Shown here piece after piece: positions 37,926 through 47,072 of a stretch of DNA of 64,000 nucleotides. The DNA is from Gammaproteobacteria bacterium LSUCC0112 (lineage in GTDB: Bacteria > Pseudomonadota > Gammaproteobacteria > Pseudomonadales > Pseudohongiellaceae). The notes below the pieces were generated by a model. That model had not been told where the DNA came from. It saw only the letters and a program-made list of their open reading frames with translations, and made no database searches. Each line of letters begins with the position of its first letter. Positions within the stretch are counted from its first letter, which is position 1. The translations under genes were made by a program, and so were the position numbers. The stretch lies in the NCBI GenBank assembly GCA_004535785.1, contig SPIB01000001.1:1574116-1638115 (forward strand), in the 5' to 3' direction.

Positions 37926-40727
37926 ATGAAATCAAAAAAACTCTCGCTTGCGATCGCAAGTTTAATGGGACTGGGTGCCTTTGCAGCCATTCCTTCTGTC
38001 ATCTATGCACAACAAGCCGCAGAAACACTGGAAGAGGTTGTTGTAACCGGTTCACGTATCCGTCGAGCAGACCTGGAAGGGTTTAACCCGGTCAGCGTGA
38101 TTGACCGTGGCATGATCGATACACAAAGTCAGGTCAGTCTGGGTGACATCCTGCAGCGTATGCCGTTCTCGGCGGGGGCTGCTGTCAACACGGGTGTTAA
38201 CAACGGTGGCTCGGGTGCCGTCAACTTCTCGCTGCGAGGCTTGGGGTCGGCCAGAACGCTGGTGCTGGTCAATGGTCGTCGTGTAGTCGCATCTGGTCTG
38301 GGTGCAGACGCTGTTGTCGACTTGAACAACATCCCACCAGCCATGATTGAGCGTGTTGAAATTCTCAAAGACGGCGCTTCTGCCGTTTACGGGTCTGACG
38401 CCGTTGCGGGTGTGGTAAACATCATTACGCGTCAGGATTATACGGGCGCACAAGTCAATATTACCTCAGGTCAGACCAGCGAAAAGGACGGAGATCAAAC
38501 CACTGTCGATTTTAATCTGGGTACCGCCGGTGAGCGCGGAAACTTTGTGGTATCGGGTTACTACACCGAACAGAAGCCAATCTGGGCGGGTGATCGTGCA
38601 TATTCTGAAGCTGAAATCAATTTCCACCCCTATTGGGATCCAACCGGTCAGGCGCGTGGTGGCTCGTCTGCAACCCCGTGGGGAAATCACATTAGTCCTG
38701 TGTCTGCAGGCGGTGATGGTGTGCGCTATACCCGTGGACAAGAGTTCGGTGCATGGCGCCCGTACAGCGGCGCAAATGACCCGTACAACTATGCGCCTGC
38801 CAACTATACCCAGACGCCAAATGAGCGCTGGGGCTTCAGTGCATTTGGTAACTATGACCTAGGTGATATGGGTGCATTGAAAAACGTAGAGTTTAATGGT
38901 GAGGTCATGTTTACTCACCGTGCTTCGCAGCGTTTGATTGCGCCAGAGCCATTGGCTCCATTGGCGTTTTTTGGTGTTGCAGCACCTTACTCACCCCTCA
39001 ACCACTACAACATCACGCAAGGTCCAAAGCACAGTGTCACGGGCGCGACCATGACGCTGACCGATTGGCGTCGTCGAATGGAAGAGACCGGTGGCCGTGA
39101 TCAGGTGCACGAGACCAACACCCACCAGGTGACACTCGGGTTGACCGGTGACATCGGCAGCTGGTACTGGGACTTGTCAGCCTTTTATGGCGAGAACGAT
39201 GCCAGCGTCACTGACATTGGTTATTTCCAGCTGGAGCGTGTTGCTGAAGCTGTGGGACCGACCTTTATGGATGCCAATGGCAATCTCTCATGCAGTACTG
39301 ATGGCACAGCAGCGGGAATTATCAATGGTTGTGTACCGCTGAATATTTTTGGTCAGCCAGGAACCGCGACTGCGGTCACGCCCGAGATGCTGCAGTACAT
39401 CAGCGGCAACTATGTGTCGATGACGCAAGGTGGCAACGACATGTCCGGCCTGACCTTCAACGCAGCGGGCAACATTATGGCACTACCGGCTGGCGACCTG
39501 GGCATGGCTGTAGGCCTGGAGCGCCGTCAGCTTAACGGTTTCTCGCAGCCTGACTCCTTGCAGTTGCTGGGTGTTTCAACCGCAGGTTCCTCGTTGGCAA
39601 CTCGTGGCGGCTACGAAGTGGACGAAGCGTATGTGGAATTCGCAGTTCCCCTGCTCGAAAATCTGGAGCTGAGCCTGGCGTCACGTTATTCCGATTACAG
39701 CACCTTTGGCAGCACCACAAACTCCAAGGCCGGCATCCGTTGGGCGCTGACGGAAGAGCTGACATTGCGTACAACGGTATCTGAGGCATTCCGTGCGCCG
39801 TCAATTCCTGAACTTTACGCGGGTCGCTCTACAGGCTATCCGCAGGTATCTGATCCCTGCGCGGCAAACGCCACTTCGTTCTGTGTGGCGGATGGTGTGC
39901 CAGCAGGTGGTTACGACAATGCAGGGTCTATACAGTTGCCAACGTTGTCAGGTGGTAGCACCGCCTTGTTGCCAGAGGAAGCCGATATCCTGACGGCAGG
40001 TTTTGTATACGAGCCCGGCTTCCTGTCAGGCTTGTCCCTGACGTTAGACTATTGGGAAACTGAAATTGATGGCGCGGTATCCACACTCGGTGCACAGTTG
40101 ATTCTGGACAGCTGCCAGCAAACAGGTCAGTACTGTAATCTGGTTGATCGCTGGGCAGCCGGAAGTGGTGCAACTGTTGGTGATATCAGGCTGATCACTA
40201 ACCTCAACATCAACGTGGGCGGTAACGAAGCGTCAGGTGTGGATCTGTCAGCACGTTATAGCCTTGATAATACGTCATTCGGCATGTTTGACTTTGGTGT
40301 TGATGCCATTCACCTGATTAACTACGACAAGCGTCTGGCTGACGGCACAGTGATTCCGCACGCGGGTCGTTTTGAAGACGGTCATGATGGCAACTTCCCA
40401 GAGTGGCGCTGGAACTTCACAACAGACTGGAGTCAAGGTAACTGGACTGCAAATTACACAGCCCGTTACATTGGCAAAGTCACCGAGCCGTTGATCAAGT
40501 GGTTTAACGTCGGAGACGAAGAGCGTACTGTTGATAAGCAGTTGATCCACAACCTGCAAGGCTCTTATAACTTTGAGGCGTACAAGACACGTTTGACCCT
40601 CGGTGTGGATAACATCACTGATCGTCAACCACCGTTTGCCTACTCTGGTTTTAACGACAACACTGATCCACGTACCTATGAAACCCGTGGTCGTTATTAC
40701 TACGGTAAAGTAACCTTCAGCTTCTGA
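37926..40727 (+). CDS. TonB-dependent outer membrane receptor
   Basis: A 933-residue outer membrane transporter. It has a signal peptide (KSKKLSLAIASLMGLGAFAA, cleavage about residue 28), a TonB-box-like segment EEVVVTGSRIRR, then the plug domain (about 50-160: FSLRGLGSARTLVLVNGRR, MIERVEILKDGASAVYGSDA) and the beta-barrel ending in GKVTFSF, whose terminal Phe is the assembly signal. No N-terminal signalling (STN) domain is present, so there is no sigma/anti-sigma pairing. The VTGSRIRR type is common in marine gammaproteobacteria; the substrate (siderophore, sugar, peptide or other) cannot be told. A strong terminator follows. Confidence 0.93.
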   Translation: MKSKKLSLAIASLMGLGAFAAIPSVIYAQQAAETLEEVVVTGSRIRRADLEGFNPVSVIDRGMIDTQSQVSLGDILQRMPFSAGAAVNTGVNNGGSGAVNFSLRGLGSARTLVLVNGRRVVASGLGADAVVDLNNIPPAMIERVEILKDGASAVYGSDAVAGVVNIITRQDYTGAQVNITSGQTSEKDGDQTTVDFNLGTAGERGNFVVSGYYTEQKPIWAGDRAYSEAEINFHPYWDPTGQARGGSSATPWGNHISPVSAGGDGVRYTRGQEFGAWRPYSGANDPYNYAPANYTQTPNERWGFSAFGNYDLGDMGALKNVEFNGEVMFTHRASQRLIAPEPLAPLAFFGVAAPYSPLNHYNITQGPKHSVTGATMTLTDWRRRMEETGGRDQVHETNTHQVTLGLTGDIGSWYWDLSAFYGENDASVTDIGYFQLERVAEAVGPTFMDANGNLSCSTDGTAAGIINGCVPLNIFGQPGTATAVTPEMLQYISGNYVSMTQGGNDMSGLTFNAAGNIMALPAGDLGMAVGLERRQLNGFSQPDSLQLLGVSTAGSSLATRGGYEVDEAYVEFAVPLLENLELSLASRYSDYSTFGSTTNSKAGIRWALTEELTLRTTVSEAFRAPSIPELYAGRSTGYPQVSDPCAANATSFCVADGVPAGGYDNAGSIQLPTLSGGSTALLPEEADILTAGFVYEPGFLSGLSLTLDYWETEIDGAVSTLGAQLILDSCQQTGQYCNLVDRWAAGSGATVGDIRLITNLNINVGGNEASGVDLSARYSLDNTSFGMFDFGVDAIHLINYDKRLADGTVIPHAGRFEDGHDGNFPEWRWNFTTDWSQGNWTANYTARYIGKVTEPLIKWFNVGDEERTVDKQLIHNLQGSYNFEAYKTRLTLGVDNITDRQPPFAYSGFNDNTDPRTYETRGRYYYGKVTFSF

Positions 40728-40750
40728 TTACAGTTGCATTGATGGGTTCA

Positions 40751-40783
40751 AAAGGGGTGAAGCGCAAGCTTCACCCCTTTTTT
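40751..40783 (+). terminator. Intrinsic terminator after the first TonB receptor
   Basis: The stem AAAGGGGTGAAGC / GCTTCACCCCTTT (13 bp, 4-nt loop) continues into a T-run, 23 bp past the receptor stop. Confidence 0.92.
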
Positions 40784-40888
40784 ATTTGGCGGGGGCATTT
40801 CACAAAGGATACCCAGTCAACGCGATGGCATTATGGTTTATAGTGTGATGCTTATCGTCTGCTTGAGTTCAGCACGGATACAGAGGTT

Positions 40889-42466
40889 ATGTTGCAAAAT
40901 CGTTTGGAGATGCTTGACAGGTTGATTGCCAGCAGACAGTTGCAGCAGGCCATTGATTCAGGGGAGCGATTGCGAGTTGAGTTCCCCGACAGCATTCATG
41001 TTTGTTTGTCTCTGAGTGAAGCTTATCGCCAACGAGGGCAATTCAATGCGGCCAGAGAGTGTGCCGCTCATGCTTATCAGATAGAAAGTAGCAATAGGTT
41101 CGTCTGTGCTCAGTACGCGCGCACGCTGGTGCCATTTGCGGACTACAAGACGATCAAAGCACTGTTGCTTCAGCATGAATCACATCAATTCAAGACCGAT
41201 TGGATGGAAGAGATGATGGGCGCTGCCGCTGCATCCGTTGATGAGTGGCAGCTGGCGCTTACCTGTTACGACCGATTATTGCTGGCTCAACCCGGGCACC
41301 TGCATACACGTTACATGCGTGGTCTCGCGTTGTCGGTACTAGGATTCAGGGAAGACGCGGTAGCCGAATTCCAAAACCTGATCAGCCAAAATCCAGGGTA
41401 CGGGCGTGCCTGGTGGTCACTTGCGGATATTGACTTGTCAGTGATTGATGAAAAACATGTGCGATCACTGCTTGCTAGCAAACAGCTCCCGGAGTCAGAA
41501 AAAGTTTACTTGTGGCAAGTGTTGGGGCAATTGCAACAACGTGCGGGCCATTACGATGCGGCATTTGAATCATGGGGGAATGCCAATCGGATAAGGCGGG
41601 AGGCACTGGGTAATCAACAGGGCCGCTGGAACAATATGGTGAATGCTCTGTTGAATCAGGCAGAGAGTTTCTCAGGAACTGCCGCGTCGCCCTCTGTTGA
41701 AAAGCCAGTATTTATTGTAGGGTTGCCTCGAAGCGGTTCTACTTTGGTAGAACAATTGATCAGTAATTCTGGTGAGGTTGCTGCGCTGGGTGAGTTGCGT
41801 GATATGGAAGTTCTGATACAAAAAGCCATGGGTCTTGAGCCAATGCCTTTGCCGTTTGGAATGGACGTGTCCCTCGCCGGTGGCATTGTGCCCGAAGATA
41901 TTGCGCATGCCTATAGTCAACGCGCCCGGTCGCGCTGTCCGGATGGACTGTTCTGTGACAAGAACCCTGCTAACTTTCTGTTCCTTGGTATTATTCTTCG
42001 GGCTTTTCCTAACGCCCGAATAATTCATGTATACAAGCATCCGATGGATGCTTGTCTGGGAGCGTTTAAACATCAGTTCGCGGCTGCTGCACCCTGGTCT
42101 TATTCGTTGGATGATATCTCCCACTTTTACAGTGTGTATCACAAGATGATGAATGCTTGGGAGCGCTTGCATCCCGGCAGAATTTGTCATCTTTCCTATG
42201 AAAAATTGTTGCAAAACACGGATAAGGAAACGCAAAGAGTGTTTAGTTACTGTGGTCTGACATGGACAAACGAGGTGATGGATTTGACGCAGAAAGCGAG
42301 GCCTGTATTGTCAGCCAGCGCCAACCAGGTCAGAGAGGGAGTACATGCTCGTGCCTTGTTTGCTCACAAAAATTTTAAAATTCAGCTCGAGCCATTTCGA
42401 CTGGCATTAATTGAGCGCGGACTTAATCCAGATGTGATCTGGGAAATTGGTGTAAACGATGATTGA
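40889..42466 (+). CDS. TPR-repeat sulfotransferase family protein
   Basis: A 525-residue protein. Residues about 1-250 are helical TPR-like repeats (for example SIHVCLSLSEAYRQRGQFNA, LGQLQQRAGHYDAAFESWG). Residues about 270-520 are a sulfotransferase domain with the PAPS 5'-phosphosulfate loop VFIVGLPRSGST (274-285), CDKNPANFLFLG and the 3'-phosphate region FPNARIIHVYKHPMDACL. There is no signal peptide, so it is predicted cytoplasmic. Enzymes of this architecture transfer sulfate from PAPS to proteins or small molecules. The next gene overlaps it by 8 nt. The acceptor is unknown. Confidence 0.9.
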   Translation: MLQNRLEMLDRLIASRQLQQAIDSGERLRVEFPDSIHVCLSLSEAYRQRGQFNAARECAAHAYQIESSNRFVCAQYARTLVPFADYKTIKALLLQHESHQFKTDWMEEMMGAAAASVDEWQLALTCYDRLLLAQPGHLHTRYMRGLALSVLGFREDAVAEFQNLISQNPGYGRAWWSLADIDLSVIDEKHVRSLLASKQLPESEKVYLWQVLGQLQQRAGHYDAAFESWGNANRIRREALGNQQGRWNNMVNALLNQAESFSGTAASPSVEKPVFIVGLPRSGSTLVEQLISNSGEVAALGELRDMEVLIQKAMGLEPMPLPFGMDVSLAGGIVPEDIAHAYSQRARSRCPDGLFCDKNPANFLFLGIILRAFPNARIIHVYKHPMDACLGAFKHQFAAAAPWSYSLDDISHFYSVYHKMMNAWERLHPGRICHLSYEKLLQNTDKETQRVFSYCGLTWTNEVMDLTQKARPVLSASANQVREGVHARALFAHKNFKIQLEPFRLALIERGLNPDVIWEIGVNDD

Positions 42467-42857
42467 TAATGTTTTTAAGTGCCGACTTGCTGTACGTGAT
42501 TATGAATGTGATATGCAAGGTGTGGTCAATAACTCGGTTTATCAAAACTACCTCGAGCATGCGCGGCATGAATTTCTAAAACATAAAAGGCTCGGGTTTG
42601 CGGATTTGACGAGACGCGGCATCATTGTTGTGGTGGTTAGCGCTGAACTGAATTACTTGAGATCTTTGCGCAGCGGTGATGCATTTGATGTAACAGTTGA
42701 GCCATTTAAAGTATCGACACTACGCCTTGGATTTAAGCAGCGGATACTCTGTGCCAGTAGTCAAGCGCTTATGTTAAAGGCGTTGATTGTAACAACGGCA
42801 GTAAATGAAAAAGGGCGTCCCTATTACCCACAAGAGCTCGATTGCCTGTTGGAGTGA
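42459..42857 (+). CDS. Acyl-CoA thioesterase (YbgC/4HBT hot-dog family)
   Basis: A 132-residue hot-dog-fold protein. The signature is DYECDMQGVVNNSVYQNYLEHARHEFL (Asp20-like catalytic residue in YECDMQGVVNN), followed by VVVVSAELNYLRSLRSGD, the usual second strand. It belongs to the YbgC / 4-hydroxybenzoyl-CoA thioesterase class that cleaves acyl-CoA thioesters. It overlaps the sulfotransferase by 8 nt, so the two are translationally coupled. Substrate unknown. Confidence 0.88.
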   Translation: MIDNVFKCRLAVRDYECDMQGVVNNSVYQNYLEHARHEFLKHKRLGFADLTRRGIIVVVVSAELNYLRSLRSGDAFDVTVEPFKVSTLRLGFKQRILCASSQALMLKALIVTTAVNEKGRPYYPQELDCLLE

Positions 42858-42891
42858 CAAAACTATAGTGTGATTTTCTTTAAAAATAAAA

Positions 42892-42921
42892 AGGGTGGTG
42901 CAGTTTCCACTGCACCACCCT
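42892..42921. terminator. Bidirectional intrinsic terminator
   Basis: AGGGTGGTGCAG / CTGCACCACCCT (12-bp arms, 6-nt loop) is flanked by an A-run and a T-run, between the convergent thioesterase and the second TonB receptor. Confidence 0.92.
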
Positions 42922-42959
42922 ATTTTTGACTTCAGTTCAGGCTAAACCTGATTCAGATA

Positions 42960-45872
42960 TCAGAAGCGTACGTCGAAACCAACGAAGTAACGACGACCCA
43001 GCACGTCAAACATGGATGGATCGGTGTTAGCTTGTACGTTTGGCGAGTAGATACGTGGCTGTTGGTCAGTTACGTTGTTTACACCACCACGGATGGTCAC
43101 GCCTTCCATGATTTCATAACGGCCAGTCAGGTCGTAGTACCAGGTCGCTTTGGTGCCAGTATTGGATGTGGGCGAACCGCCAGTGACGGTGTTGGAGTGA
43201 ACCATCTCGTCAATGAAACGTGCAGTGATTTGCGCCTGTGCACCGCCACGAGTCCATGTTGGGGTAATCGTGTGACGCCATTCCGGAGTCGCGCCACCTG
43301 TGCCCGAACCGATTGTGCCAGCATAGTCATTAATCGGGTCAACTGCAGTGGTTTGAGACTCGTACTTCTCAACCCAGGTTGACACCAGAGACAAATCTAT
43401 CGAGCCCCAATCGTTACTGAGATCCATGCCAAAGTTTGCACTCAGATCAACACCACTGGTGTTGGTGAAGGATTGGTTGCGTGACAGTTGCTTAAGATCA
43501 ACTACGCCACCATTGCTGGGTTCGCGAGTAAACAGCTGACACCACTCATTGGATGGGCTGTAAGTTGGGTTGGCACCGTCGCGGTTAAAGCAGCGCTGAA
43601 CAATCGTGGTTGCGGCGACGGAACTGATCACGTTTTCCAGTTCAATTGACCAGTAATCTACTGTGAACGTGCTGCGCTCCAGCAAACGATGTTCGAAGCC
43701 ACTGAGCACCGCACCTACAGTAAAGGAGTCAGCAGTTTCTGGTGACAGATTCGGGTTGCCACCTGTAATACCAGTAGCTTGCCCAGCGGGTTGGAAGTAA
43801 TTTGCACCACCAGCCACAGCGGATTGTGCATTACACAGCGCAGTTACCTGGGTACCATTTGGACCATTGCGGTAAGTTGCTGCTATCGAACCAGTTGTGT
43901 TACATGGATCCTGGTTAGTAAATGTCGGGAAGTTGTTCAGTTGTGGCGAGAACAGTTCTGCGATACTGGGTGCTCGTACAGCATGCTGATAACCACCACG
44001 CGCACGAACCATGTCATTTACATTCCAGTCCAGTGTTGCTTTCCATGTGTCATCTGAGCCAGAGCGCTTGTTGTCAGTTACACGGTAACCACCGGTAAAT
44101 GACAGAGAGTCGATCAGTGGCAGGTCATTCAACAATGGAACACTGATTTCACCGAAGATATCCTTGAACTCCAGTTCACCGCTTACTGGCAGCTGCTGGT
44201 TGAAGCCTGCTACCAAGCCAGGCTGCAATCCGCCATCTGGTTTGAAGTCGTAATTCAAGCTGCGAGCTGACAGACCAAATGCGGCCTGCACCATACCGGC
44301 TGGGACTTCAAACAGATTGCCTGATACGGTACCTTCGACGATTTCCTGTTCGATTGTAGTCAGGTTTTTAGCTTGCAGACTGATATACGCTTGGCAATCA
44401 GCGCTGATAGACGCGGAACCAAACAGATTCAAGCCGCCAGCACACAATGACGCACCGCCGTCTGCTGCATTGAGCAAAGTCTGTGTGCGATCACGACGAA
44501 CGTTACCGCCTTGCACTTCATTGTTGACGGAACGGCCATAACTGGCATACACGTCATAGTTCCATGAGCCAGTGATCAATCCACGCGTACCAGTGATCAC
44601 TTGCATCACGTCGTGTGTATTGAAGCCCGTTCGGCCACCCAGTGCGTTGAAGCGCTTGGAGAATGAAAATGGTGCGGTCGGGTTGGCACGTGTTGCCAGC
44701 AACGTCTTGATTTGCGGTGTCAGGAAAGGGTTGGTGACCGGCACAGTGAAGCCAGTGCTGCCGCCGGCAGGTGTTGGTGCCAGTTCCTGTAACGCGTTGT
44801 AGTTGGTAAATGTGAAGCGACCGTAGGGCTGGAAATGCTCACTGATATCAACTTCAAAGCTGGAAAACATGTTCCAGCGTTCCATTGGAAGTACCAGAAT
44901 GTTCGCTGGTTCAAAGTTATAAGAGAAAAAATCTGGGTAGAAAGCAGTTGCGATATCACTCTCTGGGCCCGTGTAACCGACAGCATTTCTGGTCGAGTTA
45001 CCGGAGACACCAGTACAGAAAAGGCTGCCATCCGGGTTGAACCCGAATCCTGAGGAGCCACCGTTAGTATTACAATTATTCGGACCAAACAGCGCATCCA
45101 CCGCAGCCTGGCTGGGTGTTGCTGTGCCAGTGGACCATGAGCCGCCCGGGAATGTTCCAGTGGCATTGCTAGCCTGGGCTGAGAAATCACGAGCCCCTTT
45201 ATACATGGCATCACGGTTGAAGTAGCTGCCATTGAATACCGCGCTGCCACGGCCTTCCATAAACGTGCCACCCAAGGTGATATCTGCGCCCCACTCAACA
45301 CCGTCGCCCTCAGCGGTTTCACGGTACTGCGTGTTGATGGCCATGCCTTCGAAGTCTTTCTTCATGATGAAGTTAACAACACCGGATACCGCATCAGGAC
45401 CATAGGTCGCGCCGGCGCCGCCGGTGATGATTTCAACGCGATCAATCAGCGCTGACGGGATGGTGTTGATGTCCACGGTGCCGGCGCTGGTTGAACCCAT
45501 GGCGCGACGACCGTCCATCAGCACCAGGTTACGCCCTGAACCCAGGCCACGCAGGTCGATTACTGCGCGACCGTTACCGCTGGGGTTGTTGGACTGCGAA
45601 CTCAGGTTTGGAGTGACTTGTGGCAGGGTGTTCAGGTATTGCTCGATGGTGGTGTAACCGCTTTCCAGGAGCGCGCCCTGGTCAACTGTCAGAATCGGGC
45701 TTTCTGCGATGGCGTCACGACGCGCGATCAGTGAGCCCGTTACGATTACTTCCTCGATTTCAGGCGTGTCTTGCGCAAACGTAGGCATTGAAACTGCCAT
45801 CGCGGCTGCGCCAGCGCTACCGCCGATGATGGCCAGTCGAACTGCTTTTGCCAAGCTGGAATGTCTATACAT
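42960..45872 (-). CDS. TonB-dependent outer membrane receptor (second)
   Basis: A 970-residue receptor with signal peptide (about residues 1-33, ending SMPTFAQ), TonB-box-like EEVIVTGSLIARR, plug (about 50-165: VIDLRGLGSGRNLVLMDGRR, LIDRVEIITGGAGATYGPDA) and a barrel ending GFDVRF. It has no STN domain. The ATG has a perfect AAGGAGG site with 8-nt spacing. It is related to but clearly different from the receptor at 37926, so this is not a recent duplication. It has a long leader (see the region upstream). Substrate unknown. Confidence 0.93.
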   Translation of the reverse strand: MYRHSSLAKAVRLAIIGGSAGAAAMAVSMPTFAQDTPEIEEVIVTGSLIARRDAIAESPILTVDQGALLESGYTTIEQYLNTLPQVTPNLSSQSNNPSGNGRAVIDLRGLGSGRNLVLMDGRRAMGSTSAGTVDINTIPSALIDRVEIITGGAGATYGPDAVSGVVNFIMKKDFEGMAINTQYRETAEGDGVEWGADITLGGTFMEGRGSAVFNGSYFNRDAMYKGARDFSAQASNATGTFPGGSWSTGTATPSQAAVDALFGPNNCNTNGGSSGFGFNPDGSLFCTGVSGNSTRNAVGYTGPESDIATAFYPDFFSYNFEPANILVLPMERWNMFSSFEVDISEHFQPYGRFTFTNYNALQELAPTPAGGSTGFTVPVTNPFLTPQIKTLLATRANPTAPFSFSKRFNALGGRTGFNTHDVMQVITGTRGLITGSWNYDVYASYGRSVNNEVQGGNVRRDRTQTLLNAADGGASLCAGGLNLFGSASISADCQAYISLQAKNLTTIEQEIVEGTVSGNLFEVPAGMVQAAFGLSARSLNYDFKPDGGLQPGLVAGFNQQLPVSGELEFKDIFGEISVPLLNDLPLIDSLSFTGGYRVTDNKRSGSDDTWKATLDWNVNDMVRARGGYQHAVRAPSIAELFSPQLNNFPTFTNQDPCNTTGSIAATYRNGPNGTQVTALCNAQSAVAGGANYFQPAGQATGITGGNPNLSPETADSFTVGAVLSGFEHRLLERSTFTVDYWSIELENVISSVAATTIVQRCFNRDGANPTYSPSNEWCQLFTREPSNGGVVDLKQLSRNQSFTNTSGVDLSANFGMDLSNDWGSIDLSLVSTWVEKYESQTTAVDPINDYAGTIGSGTGGATPEWRHTITPTWTRGGAQAQITARFIDEMVHSNTVTGGSPTSNTGTKATWYYDLTGRYEIMEGVTIRGGVNNVTDQQPRIYSPNVQANTDPSMFDVLGRRYFVGFDVRF

Positions 45873-45989
45873 CCACGTACCCTCCTTAAGGGAACTTTTT
45901 TTTAGTTTACATCTCTAAATGGTTATCGCATCTGCAGGGCGCGTTACAGCAGGTGTTTTAAATGCGCAACAACATAAAAATCATTCCCG

Positions 45990-46017
45990 CAACCGTAAAG
46001 TCGATGACATACGGTTG
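45990..46017 (-). promoter_or_regulatory. Inverted repeat in the receptor leader
   Basis: CAACCGTA and TACGGTTG are perfect 8-bp arms around a 12-nt loop, inside the predicted 5' untranslated region. No T-run follows directly, so it is not a plain terminator; it could be an RNA stem or an operator. Confidence 0.4.
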
Positions 46018-46110
46018 TCACAAAACTGGCGCAAAATACGCCTGCTTCAGAAAAGATTGTTATTTGTTACCGGTTCCTCACCTCCGGTACTACCCTCATG
46101 CACGCTCGCG

Positions 46111-46140
46111 AGAATACTAGGGTTGGTTTGGCCCAGTCAA
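46111..46140 (-). promoter_or_regulatory. Candidate sigma-70 promoter of the second TonB receptor
   Basis: Minus strand: -35 TTGACT (46135-46140), 18-bp spacer, -10 TATTCT (46111-46116). Start is predicted near 46104, about 230 nt before the receptor ATG. Confidence 0.5.
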
Positions 46141-46190
46141 TCTCGAACGAGCGCTATTTATTGATAATTGTCATCGATTACTGGAATTTG

Positions 46191-46913
46191 TTACAAATTC
46201 TTAAGAATTTCATTCACGAGCGCGGGTACGGTTTCACTCGCCTTTCCGTAATGATGCTCATCAAAACTTGATCCCGTCGATTCAAGATTCAGTTCCACCG
46301 TTCGTGCACCGTAACGTTTAGCTAACTGATTAAAGCCTGCAGCAGGGTAGACGTTGCCAGAGGTTCCGATGGCAGCAAAAAAATCGCATGCCATCAATGC
46401 CTGTTCAATTTGGTTCATGGCCAGCGGTATTTCCCCAAACCAGACGACGTGAGGTCTTAGATTTCCGGGTTGACGACAACATCGGCAAATATGATCCAGT
46501 GTCAGATCCTGTCTGATATCAAAAATCAAACCGGTCTCACGGCAGCGCATTTTAAGCAGTTCGCCATGCATGTGAATCAGTTTGCGACTGCCAGCCCGTT
46601 CGTGCAGATTGTCAATGTTCTGAGTGATTAACATGAAGCGGGTATTCGAGAGAGACTCCAGTTGGTGCTCAAGTCTGGCGAGCTCCGAATGTGCAGAGTT
46701 TGGTTTTACATCAGGATGCAACAAGTCTCGCCGACGCTGATTATAAAATTGGTGCACAAGTACCGGATTGTTTTGAAATCCTTCAGGAGTCGCAACCTCT
46801 TCAATAGCATGATTTTCCCAAAGGCCATCCGCTGCCCGGAATGTAGGTATGCCAGACTCAGCCGAAATGCCTGCCCCGGTCAGTATCACAATCGATTTGT
46901 ACGGCGAGGTCAC
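46191..46913 (-). CDS. cobB: Sir2-family NAD-dependent protein deacylase
   Basis: A 240-residue sirtuin. The NAD fold shows VILTGAGISAESGIPTFR (residues 9-26) and TQNIDNLHE; catalytic His116 is in IHMHGEL; a zinc site is suggested by CRETG and ICRCCRQ. Tyr57 and Arg60 in FYNQRRR are the Y-x-x-R pair that lets class III sirtuins (CobB, SIRT5) remove succinyl and malonyl groups. The start is a GTG with GGAG upstream. Downstream is the receptor leader. Confidence 0.93.
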   Translation of the reverse strand: MTSPYKSIVILTGAGISAESGIPTFRAADGLWENHAIEEVATPEGFQNNPVLVHQFYNQRRRDLLHPDVKPNSAHSELARLEHQLESLSNTRFMLITQNIDNLHERAGSRKLIHMHGELLKMRCRETGLIFDIRQDLTLDHICRCCRQPGNLRPHVVWFGEIPLAMNQIEQALMACDFFAAIGTSGNVYPAAGFNQLAKRYGARTVELNLESTGSSFDEHHYGKASETVPALVNEILKNL

Positions 46914-47040
46914 TGATCATTCTCCAGGTCATGGCGTTTATGCTCAGGCACATTATTGCTTTCAGGCTGTTCACCTGCAAGTTGCTTCAGATTATCTCGC
47001 TTGCATGTCGTAAACCATATGAAGTGCGCTGAACACTCAC

Positions 47041-47046
47041 TATAAT
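47041..47046 (+). promoter_or_regulatory. Candidate -10 element of bcp
   Basis: TATAAT, 27 bp before the bcp start and followed by a GC-rich discriminator. No good -35 is visible at 16-18 bp, so an activator may be needed. A ribosome binding site AAGGAG follows at about 47060. Confidence 0.45.
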
Positions 47047-47072
47047 GCGGCCTTTCCCAAAGGAGTCTAACT

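Larger units (their letters stand above)
45873..46190. other. Leader and promoter region of the second TonB receptor (318 bp)
   Basis: There is no gene. On the minus strand it holds a promoter (46111-46140), a roughly 230-nt predicted leader, an inverted repeat (45990-46017), a second short one (46068-46089) and the receptor's ribosome binding site (around 45881-45887). I see no cobalamin or TPP riboswitch core motif. Confidence 0.65.

Noticed and set aside
45873..46104. Cobalamin or TPP riboswitch in the receptor leader
   Set aside because: The conserved B12-box and TPP core sequences were not found.
46163..46181. Fur-box-like sequence near the second TonB receptor
   Set aside because: Only about 12 of 19 consensus positions match, it is not a palindrome, and it sits more than 250 bp upstream of the start.
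46914..47050. Open minus-strand frame just upstream of cobB (ending NVPEHKRHDLENDQ)
   Set aside because: There is no start codon in frame before it runs into the bcp promoter, so no protein can be supported.
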